A DNA stretch of 64,000 bases, taken from the NCBI GenBank assembly GCA_963575645.1, contig OY754466.1:10270001-10334000 (forward strand), in the 5' to 3' direction. The translations under genes were made by a program, and so were the position numbers. Positions 1-11,588 of this stretch are shown piece after piece (positions within the stretch are counted from its first letter, which is position 1; each line of letters starts with the position of its first letter). The notes beneath the pieces were generated by a model. It did not search any database. It was given only the letters and a program-made list of their open reading frames with translations, and had not been told where the DNA came from. This DNA comes from Xanthostigma xanthostigma (Eukaryota > Arthropoda > Insecta > Raphidioptera > Raphidiidae).

Positions 1-726
1 AAATGTATGAGATCTGTTATGACCCCGCAAGAGCTGTCACAATTCATTTTTAGAAAATCTAACCTCATTTGATACATTTACGATTTACACTATTTTTTTC
101 TGATCTGAGACCAAATTTTAGACTTGGTACAGTCCATGTAATATTTAAAAACTTAAAACTCTACTTACTTACTTACTTACTATTTTGGCATTAAATTAAC
201 ATAAACTTACACGTTCTTAAATTGTTTGGAAAATAAAATAAAATTTATTTGTCTATTAATATTTGGAATATTTGCGCTAAAAAACTAACTAATTTAAATA
301 TACACTTCAATTGTCAAAGTCGACTTGTCAAACACTCTCACACTCATGTCTCGTGAATATCGAAGGATTTTCTCTCTTTACGTTCCTCTTCACCCCGCTA
401 CCCCCTCGTCTTTTTTACTATTATCGCTTGAAAGAAGCCCTTTCAAAGAAATTTCACCAAAAAAAAATTAATGATAACAGATCTGTGGACTAAAGGCTTT
501 AGTTTTTAAAAAAAATGTGTCAATCGGTTGAGTAGGGATTGCTGGCGGATTGGCTAGAGAAATAGGGCTTGTGTTTTAAATATATAGATTTTCCATTCTA
601 AAAAAATTTTTAAATAATGAGAAGATAGACAATGTGCAATATTTTTACTTTAGATTGCCTGCTTTTCTTTTAACAATGTTAACTTGTTCAGAGCTCTGCA
701 AATTGGAGAAATAAATACATAATTAT
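1..726. other. AT-rich non-coding stretch
   Basis: I see no gene or complete mobile element here. The only clear feature is a short ACTT microsatellite at about 163-181. Open frames are short and have no recognisable protein features. Confidence 0.5.
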
Positions 727-1038
727 CGTGACGAGACGCCACTGTTGTCAGAGACGCGTGGACAACAATACTTGCATTGTTGTCGGAACCGCATAGACAA
801 CAATGCGCGTATTGTTACACTTATCGGAACGGTATAAAAGCATGCCGAAGCTTGTAGAACGTCGTGGAATGTTCCAGAACGCGGCTGAAGAACTTATATA
901 AATAGCGCTAGCGTGGAGGCAGGCAGAAGTCAGTGTCCGATATAAATAAATATGGTGACATAAATATTATATATAGGTATAAATAGACATCTGCGAGACA
1001 TAAATATTCTGTGTACATAGTAGTTTAGTGTTATTACA
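727..1038 (+). promoter_or_regulatory. Promoter-like block with HMG-type palindromes, heat-shock element, TATA box and initiator
   Basis: Two inverted pairs of ACAACAAT/ATTGTT lie at 761-784 and 796-816, each with exactly 6 bp between half-sites. They resemble paired HMG-box (Sox-type) sites. A TATAAAAG lies at 832-839. A perfect three-unit heat-shock element (nGAAn nTTCn nGAAn) lies at 866-880, with a further in-register GAA unit at 857-859. A second TATA box (TATATAAATA, 895-904) is followed by an arthropod-type initiator TCAGTG at 930-935 and an AATAAA at about 944. No long reading frame follows. The order TATA, initiator, early AATAAA also fits the U3-R part of a retrotransposon LTR. I could not find a matching LTR partner or target duplication. 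Function is inferred from motifs only. Confidence 0.4.
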
Positions 1039-1065
1039 GTCGTTTTAGAATTTATTTGTTTTTCG

Positions 1066-1365
1066 TTGATTTTTTCGCAGAAGTTTTAATTTTTGACCGA
1101 AAGTGAGCGAAGGTGAATTTTTCGCCCAAGATTACCGAAGCTGATTTTTTTTTGCAGAAGTTTAATTTTTGACCGAAATCGATTTTTTCTCAGAAGACTT
1201 AATTTTTTATCGAAGGTGACCGAAGCCGAATTTTCCACCAAAGGTGACTAAAGTCGAATTTTACGCCGAAGGTGACCGAAGCTAAATTTTTCGTAGAATT
1301 TTTTGAGTTAATGTGATTGATGTCGAATTTTTTTCAGAAAGTTTAATTTTTTGGCTTCGGCTGGA
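1066..1365 (+). repeat. Degenerate GAAGGTGACCGAAG minisatellite
   Basis: About eight degenerate units follow one another, alternating between a longer form (about 40-46 bp, containing GCAGAAGTTTAATTTTT) and a shorter form (about 27 bp, containing GCCGAAGGTGACCGAAGCCG). Each unit ends in a T-run. No reading frame is preserved across units. It begins about 130 bp downstream of the initiator-like site in the preceding block. Confidence 0.65.
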
Positions 1366-1452
1366 CTGATGCCACACGAACATTCTATTCATACAATGTT
1401 CACACTCTTAATGCTGGAATGCGTTTCCCTGAGAAAGTAAATCAATAACTGA

Positions 1453-1467
1453 AGAGAGAGAGAGAGA
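1453..1467. repeat. (GA)n microsatellite
   Basis: A short uninterrupted AG/GA dinucleotide run in otherwise anonymous sequence. Confidence 0.8.
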
Positions 1468-1720
1468 TGGAGAGAAAGAAAACTATACACATTATACATA
1501 CGCACCATATTAAAGCGCACAAGGAAACGGCATACAATTTACCTTCTAATAGGAGGAAACTGCTGTAAAGTTCTACCGTGCGTTTAGCTACATAAATACA
1601 TAATTACTGATTTAGCACTAAACTAATATACTATGCATAATATTTAGCTAGATAGAAAAAAGTAAGTTTAAGGGAGTAAGATTAATTCGATGTAAAAAAA
1701 AGCATATTTTTAATAATTTT

Positions 1721-2050
1721 ACCATTCTAACCCACAAGTGGGGAATGGTACCTACTAGTTTATGTCAAAATTCACTTTTCAAAATTTTACGATTTTTTTT
1801 TGTTTAGAGGTGCTCCGAATCTAAAAAACATATTTTTGGAAAAACTCTGTGCGTCTGTTAGACTGTGAGCTCGATACAGGTCAAAGAGATAAACGGATTG
1901 AAAGCACATTTTGAGAGGATGTTTGGTATGCAAATAAGAAGAGCCCTGTTGTTTTTGGGGAAAATCGGCGCATGGGTAGAAGAGATATATATGCTATAAC
2001 GGTGTTTTTTTTAGATAATAATGGTATACTTTTCATATAGGCTTATTATT
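1721..2050 (+). repeat. Family A interspersed repeat, copy 1
   Basis: One of four copies in the window; the others are 5610-5932, 25690-26381 and 53206-53556, all inverted relative to this one. One end is a hairpin, ACCATTCYAACC paired with GGGGAATGGT around CCACAAGT. Internal sequence is shared (CTGTGCGTCTGTTAG, then AAGAGCCCTGTTGTTTTTG). No coding capacity is visible. The class is unknown; it is probably a non-autonomous element. Confidence 0.75.
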
Positions 2051-2258
2051 GTATTTTGGACCCGGTGACTCTGTAGTTGAGATCCAGATTTTTTTTTCAT
2101 TTCCGTCCACATTTTTTTTAATTTCTCACATAAAAAACATATAATCCCAAATTTTTAGCCTCCCAGCGCCTCTCAATATTTTTTTCTATATTTATGACAT
2201 TAAATCAAGAAATATATTTTGCTAGTGAGGTCTGTGGCTGGGCAACGTCTGCCTACAG

Positions 2259-2787
2259 CAGCGTTGCCAAACGTCCCGATTTTGGCGGGACGTCCCGATT
2301 TTTAAATCAAAATTAAATGTCCCGCGCGGGACAGGCTCAGTCCCGCTTTTTGGGGATAACTTTAAAAGAAGTTAAATCTTCACAGAAAAATCATGAATAA
2401 GTAATTCTTATAAATAATTATTCTCTTATTGTAAGTTGCACTCCACAGACTATTGTTTGAAACGCCATGATTTTCTAATGAATAAAACTTTTTGATTTTG
2501 ATTTCGGTTTTTTTTTTTATTCTGAAGACGAATTAGACTCAACTATTTAACGATAGGGTAAATCTGATTTAAAATATTATATTTTTATTAAAATACATTT
2601 TCTATGGCTATTTTTGCTATCTATTGTCACGTAAACGCAATTTTAATTCAAATGAAAAGATAAATAGGTATTTGAAAACTTCTGATTATATACGTTTTTT
2701 TACTGTCCCGCTTTCGACGAAAGAATCCCGCTGTTTTCACTCAGAGTTCCAAAATCCCGACTTGGCAAAAAAAAACTGGCGACGCTG
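2259..2787. mobile_element. hAT-type MITE with CCCG-rich subterminal repeats
   Basis: The ends are CAGCGTTGCCA and TGGCGACGCTG. It is flanked by a perfect 8-bp direct duplication, GCCTACAG, at 2251-2258 and 2788-2795, the target-duplication length of hAT transposons. Inside each end the motif CCCG/CGGGA is reiterated (TCCCGATTTT, GGCGGGACG, AATCCCGAC), as expected for subterminal transposase-binding sites. No transposase is encoded, so it is non-autonomous. Confidence 0.88.
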
Positions 2788-3318
2788 GCCTACAGGGTCC
2801 GATAGTACACATTGTAAAATATGAAACTTTCATTTTGTATAAATCTGCAGCAAATCAGCAGGATAGCCATCTCTCTCTTTTAGCGTCGGCATTTTCACTT
2901 CATAATAATTATCTGCAGTGTTTTATTCCCATGCAAGTAGAGATATAAGCTTTTTTATATTCACTTGCAGTAGTAGATTGCTTGTGATTGAAGATTTGAT
3001 TATTCATCATATTGGAAGAATATTTTTACTACCCGATTGCTCCAAATTAGATTAGAGCTGCAACGTTAAATTTATTCCTTTCTAGTATTTGCTATCGCAA
3101 TACTTACAACTGTATTATGCATAGATTATAGACGCTTAACAGTTTAGGCCATCATACTTGCAATTTATAATTTTCAATAAATGGATGTTTTATTTTATTT
3201 ATTACATTTGTTTATTCTTGAACTCGACAATATCTATTATATAAAGTCCTCTATTCAAGTCAGTCTATATGTTGAATATTGTTTATTAAAAATATTGGAG
3301 AATTTTGTTTAGTGTAAT

Positions 3319-4065
3319 TGTTACGGTCTATACCCGAATTCGGTCAATGAACAAAATAAATGCGCAAAAGTAGTTTTGACCAACGAATATTGCCCAAACC
3401 CGAAATCTTACATTTAAACGGATATTGAGTGTTATAAAATGAGCAAAACTAGTTTTGAGCATTTTCAATTCTGTCCATTTCTGAACGGACAATACTAGTA
3501 TGGCATCGGAATCTTCTTTGCGTTTTTTAATTATCTTTTCCACATCAACGATACTTATTATATCAAAGTGATTTATTCTTCTGTATTGTTTAGCAGACAG
3601 AGGTTTTAATTCAGCTTTCAACAAAGCTTTCTTAACCTCACTTAGTGTAGTAAGGTAATTATTTATGTTTCGTCATAAAATTATGTTTCAGAAGCCTCTA
3701 ATAGCCGAACTAGTTGAGACTTGAATTCACCTTGCATTTTTACTTAATTATTACACGGAATACCCCACAATTATATTAATTATAACATTCAGGAGAACAA
3801 TTCAATAGGAAAACAAGAACATAACCCTACTTTTATTCTGGCTCGGACGCTGATTGAATGAAACAAGCAGAACTAGTATTGTCCGTTCAGAAATGGACAG
3901 AACTAGTTTTGTCCAACTGAAAATGCGCAAAAATTGTTTTGCTCATTTTATAACACTCAATACCCGTTAAATGTAGGGTTTCTGGTTTGGGCAATATTCG
4001 TTGGTCAAAACTAGTTTTGCGCATTTATTTCGGTCATTGACCGAATTCGGGTATAGACCGTAACA
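3319..4065. mobile_element. Ginger-like long-TIR element, non-autonomous
   Basis: Terminal inverted repeats of about 190 bp start with TGTTACGGTCTATACCCG and end with the complement finishing in ACA. A perfect 4-bp duplication, TAAT, flanks the element (3315-3318 and 4066-4069). TGT...ACA termini, long inverted repeats and a 4-bp duplication are what I recall for Ginger transposons, which use a gypsy-like integrase. The unique centre (about 3500-3870) carries a minus-strand fragment resembling the N-terminus of KRBA2-type integrase proteins. The arms differ by scattered substitutions, so the insertion is not very recent. Confidence 0.7.
3494..3672 (-). pseudogene. KRBA2/Ginger-type transposase N-terminal relic
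   Basis: On the minus strand a frame open from a stop at 3673-3675 reads through KPLSAKQYRRINHFDI and VDVEKIIKKRKEDSDA. From memory, this matches the pattern found just before the H2C2 zinc-binding region in KRAB-A-domain-containing-2-like integrases: a YxLLxxYDV-like segment followed by EKLI and a charged stretch. The frame then runs into the inverted repeat and stops, so there is no H2C2 finger and no DDE core. It is a fossil inside the long-TIR element. The assignment rests on pattern recognition only. Confidence 0.45.
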
Positions 4066-4728
4066 TAATCACTATAAAGATTCAAACTAAAGTATTTTAT
4101 GCAAAAGTATAAAGGATGTTTATGAAAAATAAAGCGGAATACGTTAATATAAAGTATGGTTGGCAACCCTTACTGTACTATGCGTTGTTATTAAGTGTGT
4201 TTTTGTACAATAAGCATGCAATTGTACAACAATAATGAAACTGTGGTTAACATGAGTTTATTAAAATACACCTCGATGTAAAATATGTACCCAGATACTT
4301 ACACATAAAGTATTGCGGAGTTGGAATACACTTTAATCCTAAACATTACTTGTTATCATCGAGTTGTTTATTTTGTTAAATTTTAAGTTCTACTTTCTGC
4401 AACAACATAAAGTTTTATGTTCAGAATGTACTTCAATATATAAGCTTCACACAAAGTAAAGAAAACCGTGAAGAAAGTAGTATAAAAGTTGGAAAAGATC
4501 GAAAGAGGTTAGGTAATAAATTCGCTCAACTGAATACCGTAAAACGTTTTGAGGTGCCAAACTCTTATTAATTTACAACTCATTAAGAAAATCTGCCGTT
4601 TTATGTATTTTTTAATAAAGTTTTTTTTATATTATACAGTGTGTCGCCTTTAAGGCAAAGACAACCCCAAATTTTCGCTATTTGAAGAAATACAGATTTG
4701 AATTTTCGTTTAGCGTTGTATTTCTGTC

Positions 4729-5237
4729 CAGGGTTGCCAGACGTACGAGAAATCTCGTACCATTACGAGGATGTTGTACGAGATACAAAAATAACAAAAT
4801 TCTCGTACAATTTTCGCTAAGTATCAGCCAAAAATTTAATTTAAATTTAATTTAATTTTAATTTAAATATTTACCTACTTCACACACCACAAAACGATCG
4901 ACTGGGCGCATCACTAAATGCACTACCTCATCACTATGTGAAACTAGACAACTTGAGTGGGGAATCCCCGTTTAATGTATTTATTTGTTGTTGTCCTTAT
5001 TACACTAATGTTAATCACTATCAGTTCTAATTGTTTCATTTGACTTGACAGCTAAAAGCCCAAAGAATATGACTACCTACTCAAAGTTAAATAATACAGT
5101 GTATAGCATAAATTAAAAATTTTATTCGATATACCTATAATACTTTAAATTTATACTTGTACGAGATTAACTGTTGAAAGTACGAGATATTTAGCAACAC
5201 TGGTACGAGAAAAAAAATCCGTCATCTGGCAACCCTG
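4729..5237. mobile_element. hAT-like MITE with TACGAG subterminal repeats
   Basis: The ends are CAGGGTTGCCAGACG and CGTCATCTGGCAACCCTG. The short motif TACGAGA/TCTCGTAC recurs near both ends (for example TACGAGAAATCTCGTAC on the left and TACGAGATATT on the right). The architecture matches the other hAT-type elements here. The flanks (TTTCTGTC left, TGACAGAT right) are inverted rather than direct repeats, so no clean 8-bp duplication supports the class. Confidence 0.65.
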
Positions 5238-5272
5238 TGACAGATCTCTAACTCCTAAACGATTGAACTACA

Positions 5273-5401
5273 CTGATTGCCAGCCAGTTGGGCGACAGGA
5301 CCATTCCAACTTCAAAATGTTGACATTTGATATACCAGATATAGTATAATAAAGAAAATCAAATTTCTGATATCGCGTGATGTGACGCGGCTAATGGCTA
5401 G
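5273..5401 (+). mobile_element. Helitron-like 3' fragment, copy 1
   Basis: It shares GCCAGCCARTTGGGCGAC, TTGACATTTGATAT and a GTGACGCGG-containing end with 63198-63303. Both finish in GCTAGT followed by A/T-rich DNA, consistent with a Helitron CTAG terminus. No replication protein is present. Confidence 0.55.
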
Positions 5402-5609
5402 TATTCAATATTATATTTGCTATTCGTTGCCATTGTAACCTATATAAGTTATGTTTCACGTCATGTGAAAATTAATCAAAGCATGCTTAACTAGTTTATT
5501 TCTGACAGATTCACAAAACAAAAGAATAGCTGTTTTTTTTTATTTTCAAAATATTTCCAAAACTATAAAGTTTAGAAAAAAATTATCGAAACCTTCTTGA
5601 AAAAATAAA

Positions 5610-5932
5610 TAGAATAATAAGCCGTTATGAAAAGTATCCCATTATTATGTAAAAAAACATCGTTATAGCATATATCTCTTCTGTGCTTACGCCGATTTTC
5701 CCAGAAACAACAGGGCTCTTCATATTTGCATATGAAACATCCTCCCAAAATTTGGTTTCAATCCGCTCATCCGTTTGATCTGTATCGTGCTCACAGACTA
5801 ACAGACGCACAGTTTTTCCAAAAATATGTTTTTTTGATTCGGGGACCTCATAACGAAAAGATATTGTAAAATTTTGAAAAAGTGGTTTTTGGCCTAAACT
5901 AGTACCATTCCCCACTTGCGGGTTGGAATGGT
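5610..5932 (-). repeat. Family A interspersed repeat, copy 2
   Basis: Inverted relative to the copy at 1721-2050. The hairpin end, CCATTCCCC paired with GGTTGGAATGG, is intact at about 5903-5932. A 104-residue open frame runs through it on the minus strand, but it has no recognisable domain and follows repeat sequence, so I do not call a gene. Confidence 0.75.
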
Positions 5933-5939
5933 AATTCAA

Positions 5940-6950
5940 CGTTAATTTTTTTGTAAAGAAAACTCCCCATCGATATAGTGCCGGCGTATTTTGTAAATAT
6001 CTCGCTTTCTATGAGTCGGAAGTCAATTTAGTGAATTACAAAAGTTGTAGATCTCGATATTCTCTTCAAGAAAGTTTCTATACATTTTTTACGTACGGCG
6101 AGCCGTAAAGAAATTATTTCTATTTTTAATTTCCCCGTCGGAGATCCGATTGAAATTAATGTTGGCAAAAAAAAAATAAATAACCGTGCTCAGATCAAAG
6201 TATAGACTAGATTTATAAATTGCGACGGTATGAATGAAGAGGAATGATATAAAAATCAAAGCTTAATTCCACTAATTGAACATAAAGAAGAAATCTGATT
6301 TACCGATCAACTACATTCAGATAGGTCTAATGCGATTATACGATATGCTCTCATATTATGTATTATAATACCCTATACCTATAGGCTGAAAGAAGTACTA
6401 CAAGCAGTGAGCATAGGAAGATATTCTCTTGTCCCTAATTGAATTTAATTTCTGTGTGAAACTTCCTAATCCTCTATTTCAGAGCATTGAATCGCATGCA
6501 TACTTTGCCACCACTTTAACCCATTAAGAATTATTACATTCACAAATCAATAGATTTCAAGATATTAACTTAATTGCTATTAAATTTGTGAACGAATTTG
6601 CATAATTCGATATGTATAATATTATACAGTGTGCTTTTGTACATAATGTGTGCATTATCTATGTAAATTTGAACAGATAATGTTTTGATTCAAGTTACGT
6701 TGCTCTATATGTGATTTTAAATTTACAATCATTTTGGCACTTTTGAAAACTACAGAAAATTTTAATTAGGTTCGTTGAAAGTCAGATACTTGATATTATC
6801 CTAAAACTGGGAAACTGGATAATGGAGCACCAAATAATTAATTGCTTATTTTCGGTCGTCTTCGATTTAAACTTTTTAAAGGCTCTCAAGTGGCCTATTT
6901 GATGATTTCAAGTGACCCACTTCTTGAGTTCCGCAATTAAAGTATAATTA
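5940..6950. other. Gene-free AT-rich stretch
   Basis: I recognise no coding exon, RNA gene or complete mobile element here. Reading frames are short on both strands. Confidence 0.5.
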
Positions 6951-7306
6951 TCTATACTAATATTAAAGCTGAAGAGTATGTTTGTTTGTTTGTTTGGTTG
7001 AACGCACTAATCTCAGGAACTACTGGTTCGAATTGAATTTTTTTTTGTTGGATAGCCCATTTATCGAGGAATGCTACAGGCTATATAATATCACGTTACG
7101 ACCAATAGGAGCGAAGCATCAATGAAAAATGTTACAAAATGTAAATCAAAATTTGTCTCTACGACAAAAACTTTTGAACGCTAACTCCGATCATCATGAA
7201 ATTTGGACACAACATTCATCTCGGTAAACTAACATGAATGTGCGTACTCATGTCCCTCCCCCCTTTCGTTCTTTTACACCTGGGTGAAAACGGTCGACAT
7301 CGCTAG
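6951..7306 (+). mobile_element. Helitron-like family C, short form, copy 1
   Basis: It starts TCTATACTAATATTA and ends CGCTAG, inserted between an A (6950) and a T (7307), as Helitrons do. The body contains GGAACTACTGGTTCGAATTG, TTATCGAGGAATGCTA and ATGAATGTGCGTACTCATG, shared with copies at 15046-15777, 23602-23946, 30383-31169 and 54007-54342. It lacks the tRNA-like internal module found in the two long copies. Non-autonomous. Confidence 0.75.
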
Positions 7307-7777
7307 TATAATATACAATAATAAATTAAAAAACATAAACATGAAACAAACACTTTGAGAAAATACAAGTAATTAGATTAACACTTTGTAATAGTTTTTC
7401 TAATACAAATGTACAGACTTTTTTAAACTGAAAATATCCATTAATAGTCAAATATTAGTTGATTTTTACCCGCAGCCAAAAAAGATTTACGACGTCTGAT
7501 CTAACTTCAAAAAGTTAAAATAAGAGACATAATTAAATGTCCAGTTTCCCAAAATTCAACTTTCAATCACCGATCATGGATATGGGACCTTCGTGTACTA
7601 ATTGTGTTTATGGTATAAGGCTATAAGCTACTCCGAATAATATATTAATTTATGGTGATTCTTAAAACTAAAATCTTTTTTGTTAGGTATATGAACAATG
7701 TATATAACAATGAGATCTTGTCTAAAAATCAGTGAATATTTATTAAAAGGAAGTTAAATAATATTTTTGAAAAACTG

Positions 7778-8174
7778 AATATCGTCGTTGGTTCTGTAAT
7801 AGCTCCTATGTGCATAGTTGGCAGATTTTACGTTTTTTAGATGAAAAGATTCAGGAAACGGAGCTCTATACACTAGTAATACCTCCAAATTAATTTTATA
7901 GTAACCAACAATTGGAAATAACTCTTATGTAAAAAGTTGTATCAAATAATTCCTCCCATGTGCCAATAAATCCGAAATTAACATTAAATATTTTTTAAGA
8001 AAATACTTCGTCTTAATTAAACGTGTATAGTGAAGATAAGTATGAATTAGTAATATACATCTGAAATTGCTAGTTCTTACCATCCATTGCTGAAAAAAAA
8101 CACTTTTTGGCCTTTCATGCAAATTTTACTTTTTGCACATAAGAGGTATTACAGAACCAACGACGATAATATTA
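7778..8174. mobile_element. Inverted-repeat MITE
   Basis: Arms of about 38 bp, ATCGTCGTTGGTTCTGTAAT on the left and its complement on the right (ending CCAACGACGAT), enclose about 320 bp. An AAT on both sides may be a 3-bp target duplication. No transposase is encoded. Confidence 0.7.
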
Positions 8175-8786
8175 CCGTTCCACATTTTTTTTTTAAATAA
8201 CTTGTTGAAACAATTAAATAATTAAAATTCAGCACTTCCAGAACATTCATTTATTTAATTTTGCAAGTTGTCAGATTGTAAGCCTACAAATAAAAAAGCA
8301 ACGTTCTATCAAAAACGATTGCATTGTAAAAAATCTCTTGTAAGAAGTCTTCTCTAATTTTACATAGTCTACCAATGCTGTCTTTTTTACAAAGAATTCT
8401 CAAAGCACTTTTATTAATAATTGTGTTTTCTTTGTGTTAAAAATAAAACAAAAAAGCTTTCATAAATTATGAGATAATTACAATTTTCCACCCTATAAGA
8501 AGTTTCACAATGTATTCAAATATATTACCTCCTTAAGTATGTTTGACAAGCGGTTTAATGTTTCTTTTTTTCAATCGATCACTCAACTTGTTTTTTGCCG
8601 AGCGTTTATAATTTACAATCATTCATTCATTCAATTATAGCACGCCATATCTACATAAATAAAAATGTAAATGGTCGTTTGTTCAAAAATCTTAAATCTC
8701 CGTAAGTTATTCACCGATTGCTTTGAATTTTTGACACAACGTTGCATTCGAATACGAGTGTGTTTTTTTATACCTACCCTATTATA

Positions 8787-9411
8787 CGGTGTGGTTACTT
8801 AAGTGTGCAACATATGGGAAAATTTTTAATTAAATGCACAACCAAAATACAAATATTGCCAAAAGTTGGTGCATGTCCGATAATCATTTTAGGTGCCCTT
8901 AGAATTGTTGTAACTCAAACAGCATACAGGGTGTTTAATATCGTTGCAACAAGCAAAGTTTGTGATTTCATAAAAAATTAAAAATCTAAGTAAATTTTAC
9001 AAATATGCCTGAATTTGAACAAAGTTATGCGAAATTGATTTGATTTTGAATAATTTATTAATGTGTTTAAGGTAAGTATAAAAATGATTTTTCAAAAAAA
9101 TTATAATTTTGGTTTTTCAAAAATAAAAATTTTTTTTCTTAGAAGGCCATGTTTTGGTATTTGGGCATAACTTTTAATTCGAAACAACTTTTTCTTATAG
9201 CATTTCTCTGAATTTTTTGAAATAAGGGCACTTTACTTTTGTACAATTTTTATATTTTTTTACCAATCCTGTATGCTGTTTGAGTTTCAACAATTCTAAG
9301 AGCACCTGAAATGATTATCGGACATGCACCAACTTTTGGCAATATTTGTATTTTGGTTGTGCATTTAATTAAAAATGTTCCCATATGTTGCACACTTAAG
9401 TGACCACACTG
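8787..9411. mobile_element. Tc1/mariner-like long-TIR MITE
   Basis: The termini are CGGTGTGGTTACTTAAGTG and CACTTAAGTGACCACACTG, flanked by TA on both sides (8785-8786 and 9412-9413). The arms are about 147 bp long and closely matched, including TGCACAACCAAAATACAAAT and GTGCATGTCCGATAATCATT. The unique core is about 330 bp and non-coding. Confidence 0.82.
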
Positions 9412-9888
9412 TAGAGACTAAAATTAATATTTTAATAAAACGTTCCGTATATTTAGATATTTTTTCTGCAAAAATGATTGTGCGTAGTTCTAATTAGTAA
9501 ATATTTTTTAAGGTTATATCCTTGCCCTTTTAGATTTCCTTTGGGAGCTAGTCTACAGTTCGTTATAAAAGTTCAGAAAGTAAAGTTCATTAAATATGCA
9601 GTCCCCTCCATAAGAAGATTTTTTTCCTTTCCTTTTGGTACTGACGACGACTTTGAACAGTTCAGGATTACTTTTACGTAATATATTATAAAAAAATAAA
9701 TATTGCTGCTTGTTACATCTCTTTTTCAATGTGTCCGTTTCAAGGACAGTGGTCACTACATAAAATGTTTCATTAAATTGAAGGATTTGAACCGTCGAAT
9801 CGAGAGTAGGTATTCAATTTAATCAAGGGTAAGCAAAATACGATTTAATAATAATAAAAGAAATTTAATAACTTTTTTGTCATCAATA

Positions 9889-9982
9889 AGAAAAAATTCG
9901 CAGGTTTGGGGACAAAAGTTTTATTTATAAAGTTTTATTTATAAATAAAACTTTTGTGCAAAAACCTGCGAATTTTTTCTTA
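9889..9982. repeat. Near-perfect 94-bp hairpin
   Basis: Arms of about 42 bp (AAGAAAAAATTCGCAGGTTT at the left outer end) meet almost directly at a TTTATAAATAAA centre. No flanking duplication was identified. Confidence 0.8.
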
Positions 9983-10161
9983 TTAATTATTATCGATAGA
10001 CACAATATCTAATATATTTTTTGAATGGGTTGAAAAAATAGTCTTTTTCAGAAACCTCTTACAAACATGAATTTTTACATTTTAATGTTTTTTGTCCTAA
10101 GAAGCGGGCATTTTTTTTATACTGTGGAGCTAGAGACGTAAAAAATGCTCTTTTTATACCT

Positions 10162-10894
10162 GACTGCGGCGAAGTCAAAAGGAACGGTTATGAGTTTAGC
10201 AGTCTATGTATATTTGTATTTACGCGGATGTTCCACCGTAGCGCCTAAACAATTCATCCGATTTTGATAAATAAGGTGTCAATCGATTCGTTTTTATGGC
10301 CCGGGTAACACAGGCTTTATTTATTTTTGAATTTTGGTCCCAGAGGGGAGCAAATAGAAAACAAATAAAAAATAAGTTCAAAAAAATGGTTTAAATAAAA
10401 AATAAGTTTAAAAACTAAAACCCGACTACTGAAAAGTATGAAACAAGAAAATATTCTCATCTGAGGATAGCCGTGGTCGTATGCCATATATGAAGCCCCT
10501 CTAGATGTATAGCGTGATGCACTTTGCCCTAGAGCTTATGATCCCAATTACTACTGTTAAAATGTAATGTTTTGTTAGGATAGGTGGCATATGACCACGA
10601 CTATTCTCAGATGAGAATATTTTCTTGTTTTATACTTTCCAGTAGTCGGGTTTTAGTTTTTGAACTTATTTTTTTAGAAAATAAGGAGATCGTGTTCGTC
10701 ACTTAGAGAGCGAACAAAACGAGTGGCTCATAAGTTTTACTTCAAAAAATTTTCTACAGTGGAGCTTATGACCTTGACAAGGTCACAGAATATAACCATT
10801 TTCAACATGTCGTATCGGGACTGTTGCAAGCGACTTGAAATAATGCAATCATAAATCATACATGTTTGCGCCCGGGCGAAGCCGGGCCGGGTCG
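10162..10894 (+). mobile_element. Helitron-like element with internal inverted repeat
   Basis: It begins near CTGACTGCGGCGAAGTC and ends with a GC hairpin, GCCCGGGCGAAGCCGGGC, followed by CGGGTCGCCAGTAT. This resembles a Helitron 3' hairpin with a diverged CTRR terminus. An internal inverted repeat of about 95 bp (10400-10490 against 10575-10672) contains ACCCGACTACTG and GAATATTTTCTTGTTT. No coding region. Confidence 0.55.
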
Positions 10895-11268
10895 CCAGTA
10901 TAATATAAAAATACAATCAGTTTTGTCAGGTGGTGCTTTCGGCTGTACGAGTGTCAAGTGTGGGCTGGTGTGATACCACATTACATATTATTATGTTCTC
11001 TGTGTCAGCACACTTACGTATCACCACGTGCTTCTCTCTCTATTTTCGTCTCTGTTCCACCGTGTGTGTTTGCCCTTGTCTGTCCTATTTACCCTATACA
11101 ATTTCCAGCCTTTATCCTCGGTTCCCTTGCTTCTTATCCATGGAGCTACATCAGAAATAGGGTAAGTGGTTCATACGTGCATTGTACATACATTGTACCT
11201 ACGTACGTACATGTGTACGTACGTATATTGTGTATTCATATTTCAGTGAATCTAAAACGATCATTTCG

Positions 11269-11588
11269 TATAATACGCGCCACGAATCTAAAAGGCTCGG
11301 AAGTTAGATGCGGATGCGGGCTTGCGCTTGTACAGTCTATCGAAAAACTCGCAACTCAACAAAACTAAAGTAACAATAACAACTTGACAATAGCGTACTC
11401 GACTGTACTTTAAAGCAGGAAAGCGACAAGCGACAAAGGCAACGAACGATCACGGCCAATCACCGACGAGCGCACGTTCCGTGCAGGTAGCTGGGAGGTA
11501 GTGGGAGCCTCAACGGCTCTAAAATGTGCCTTTGCGACGCTGTTTGTGACTAACTTCCGAACCTTTTAGATCTGTGGCGCGTATTATA
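11269..11588. mobile_element. Family E MITE, copy 1
   Basis: The terminal inverted repeats are TATAATACGCGCCACGAAT and its complement ending GTGGCGCGTATTATA. The interior is relatively GC-rich (AGCGACAAGCGACAAAGGC, TCCGTGCAGGTAGCTGGGAG). Related copies lie at 16843-17062 (partial) and 50897-51732 (inverted and interrupted). It directly abuts a pogo-like element at 11589. Confidence 0.8.
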
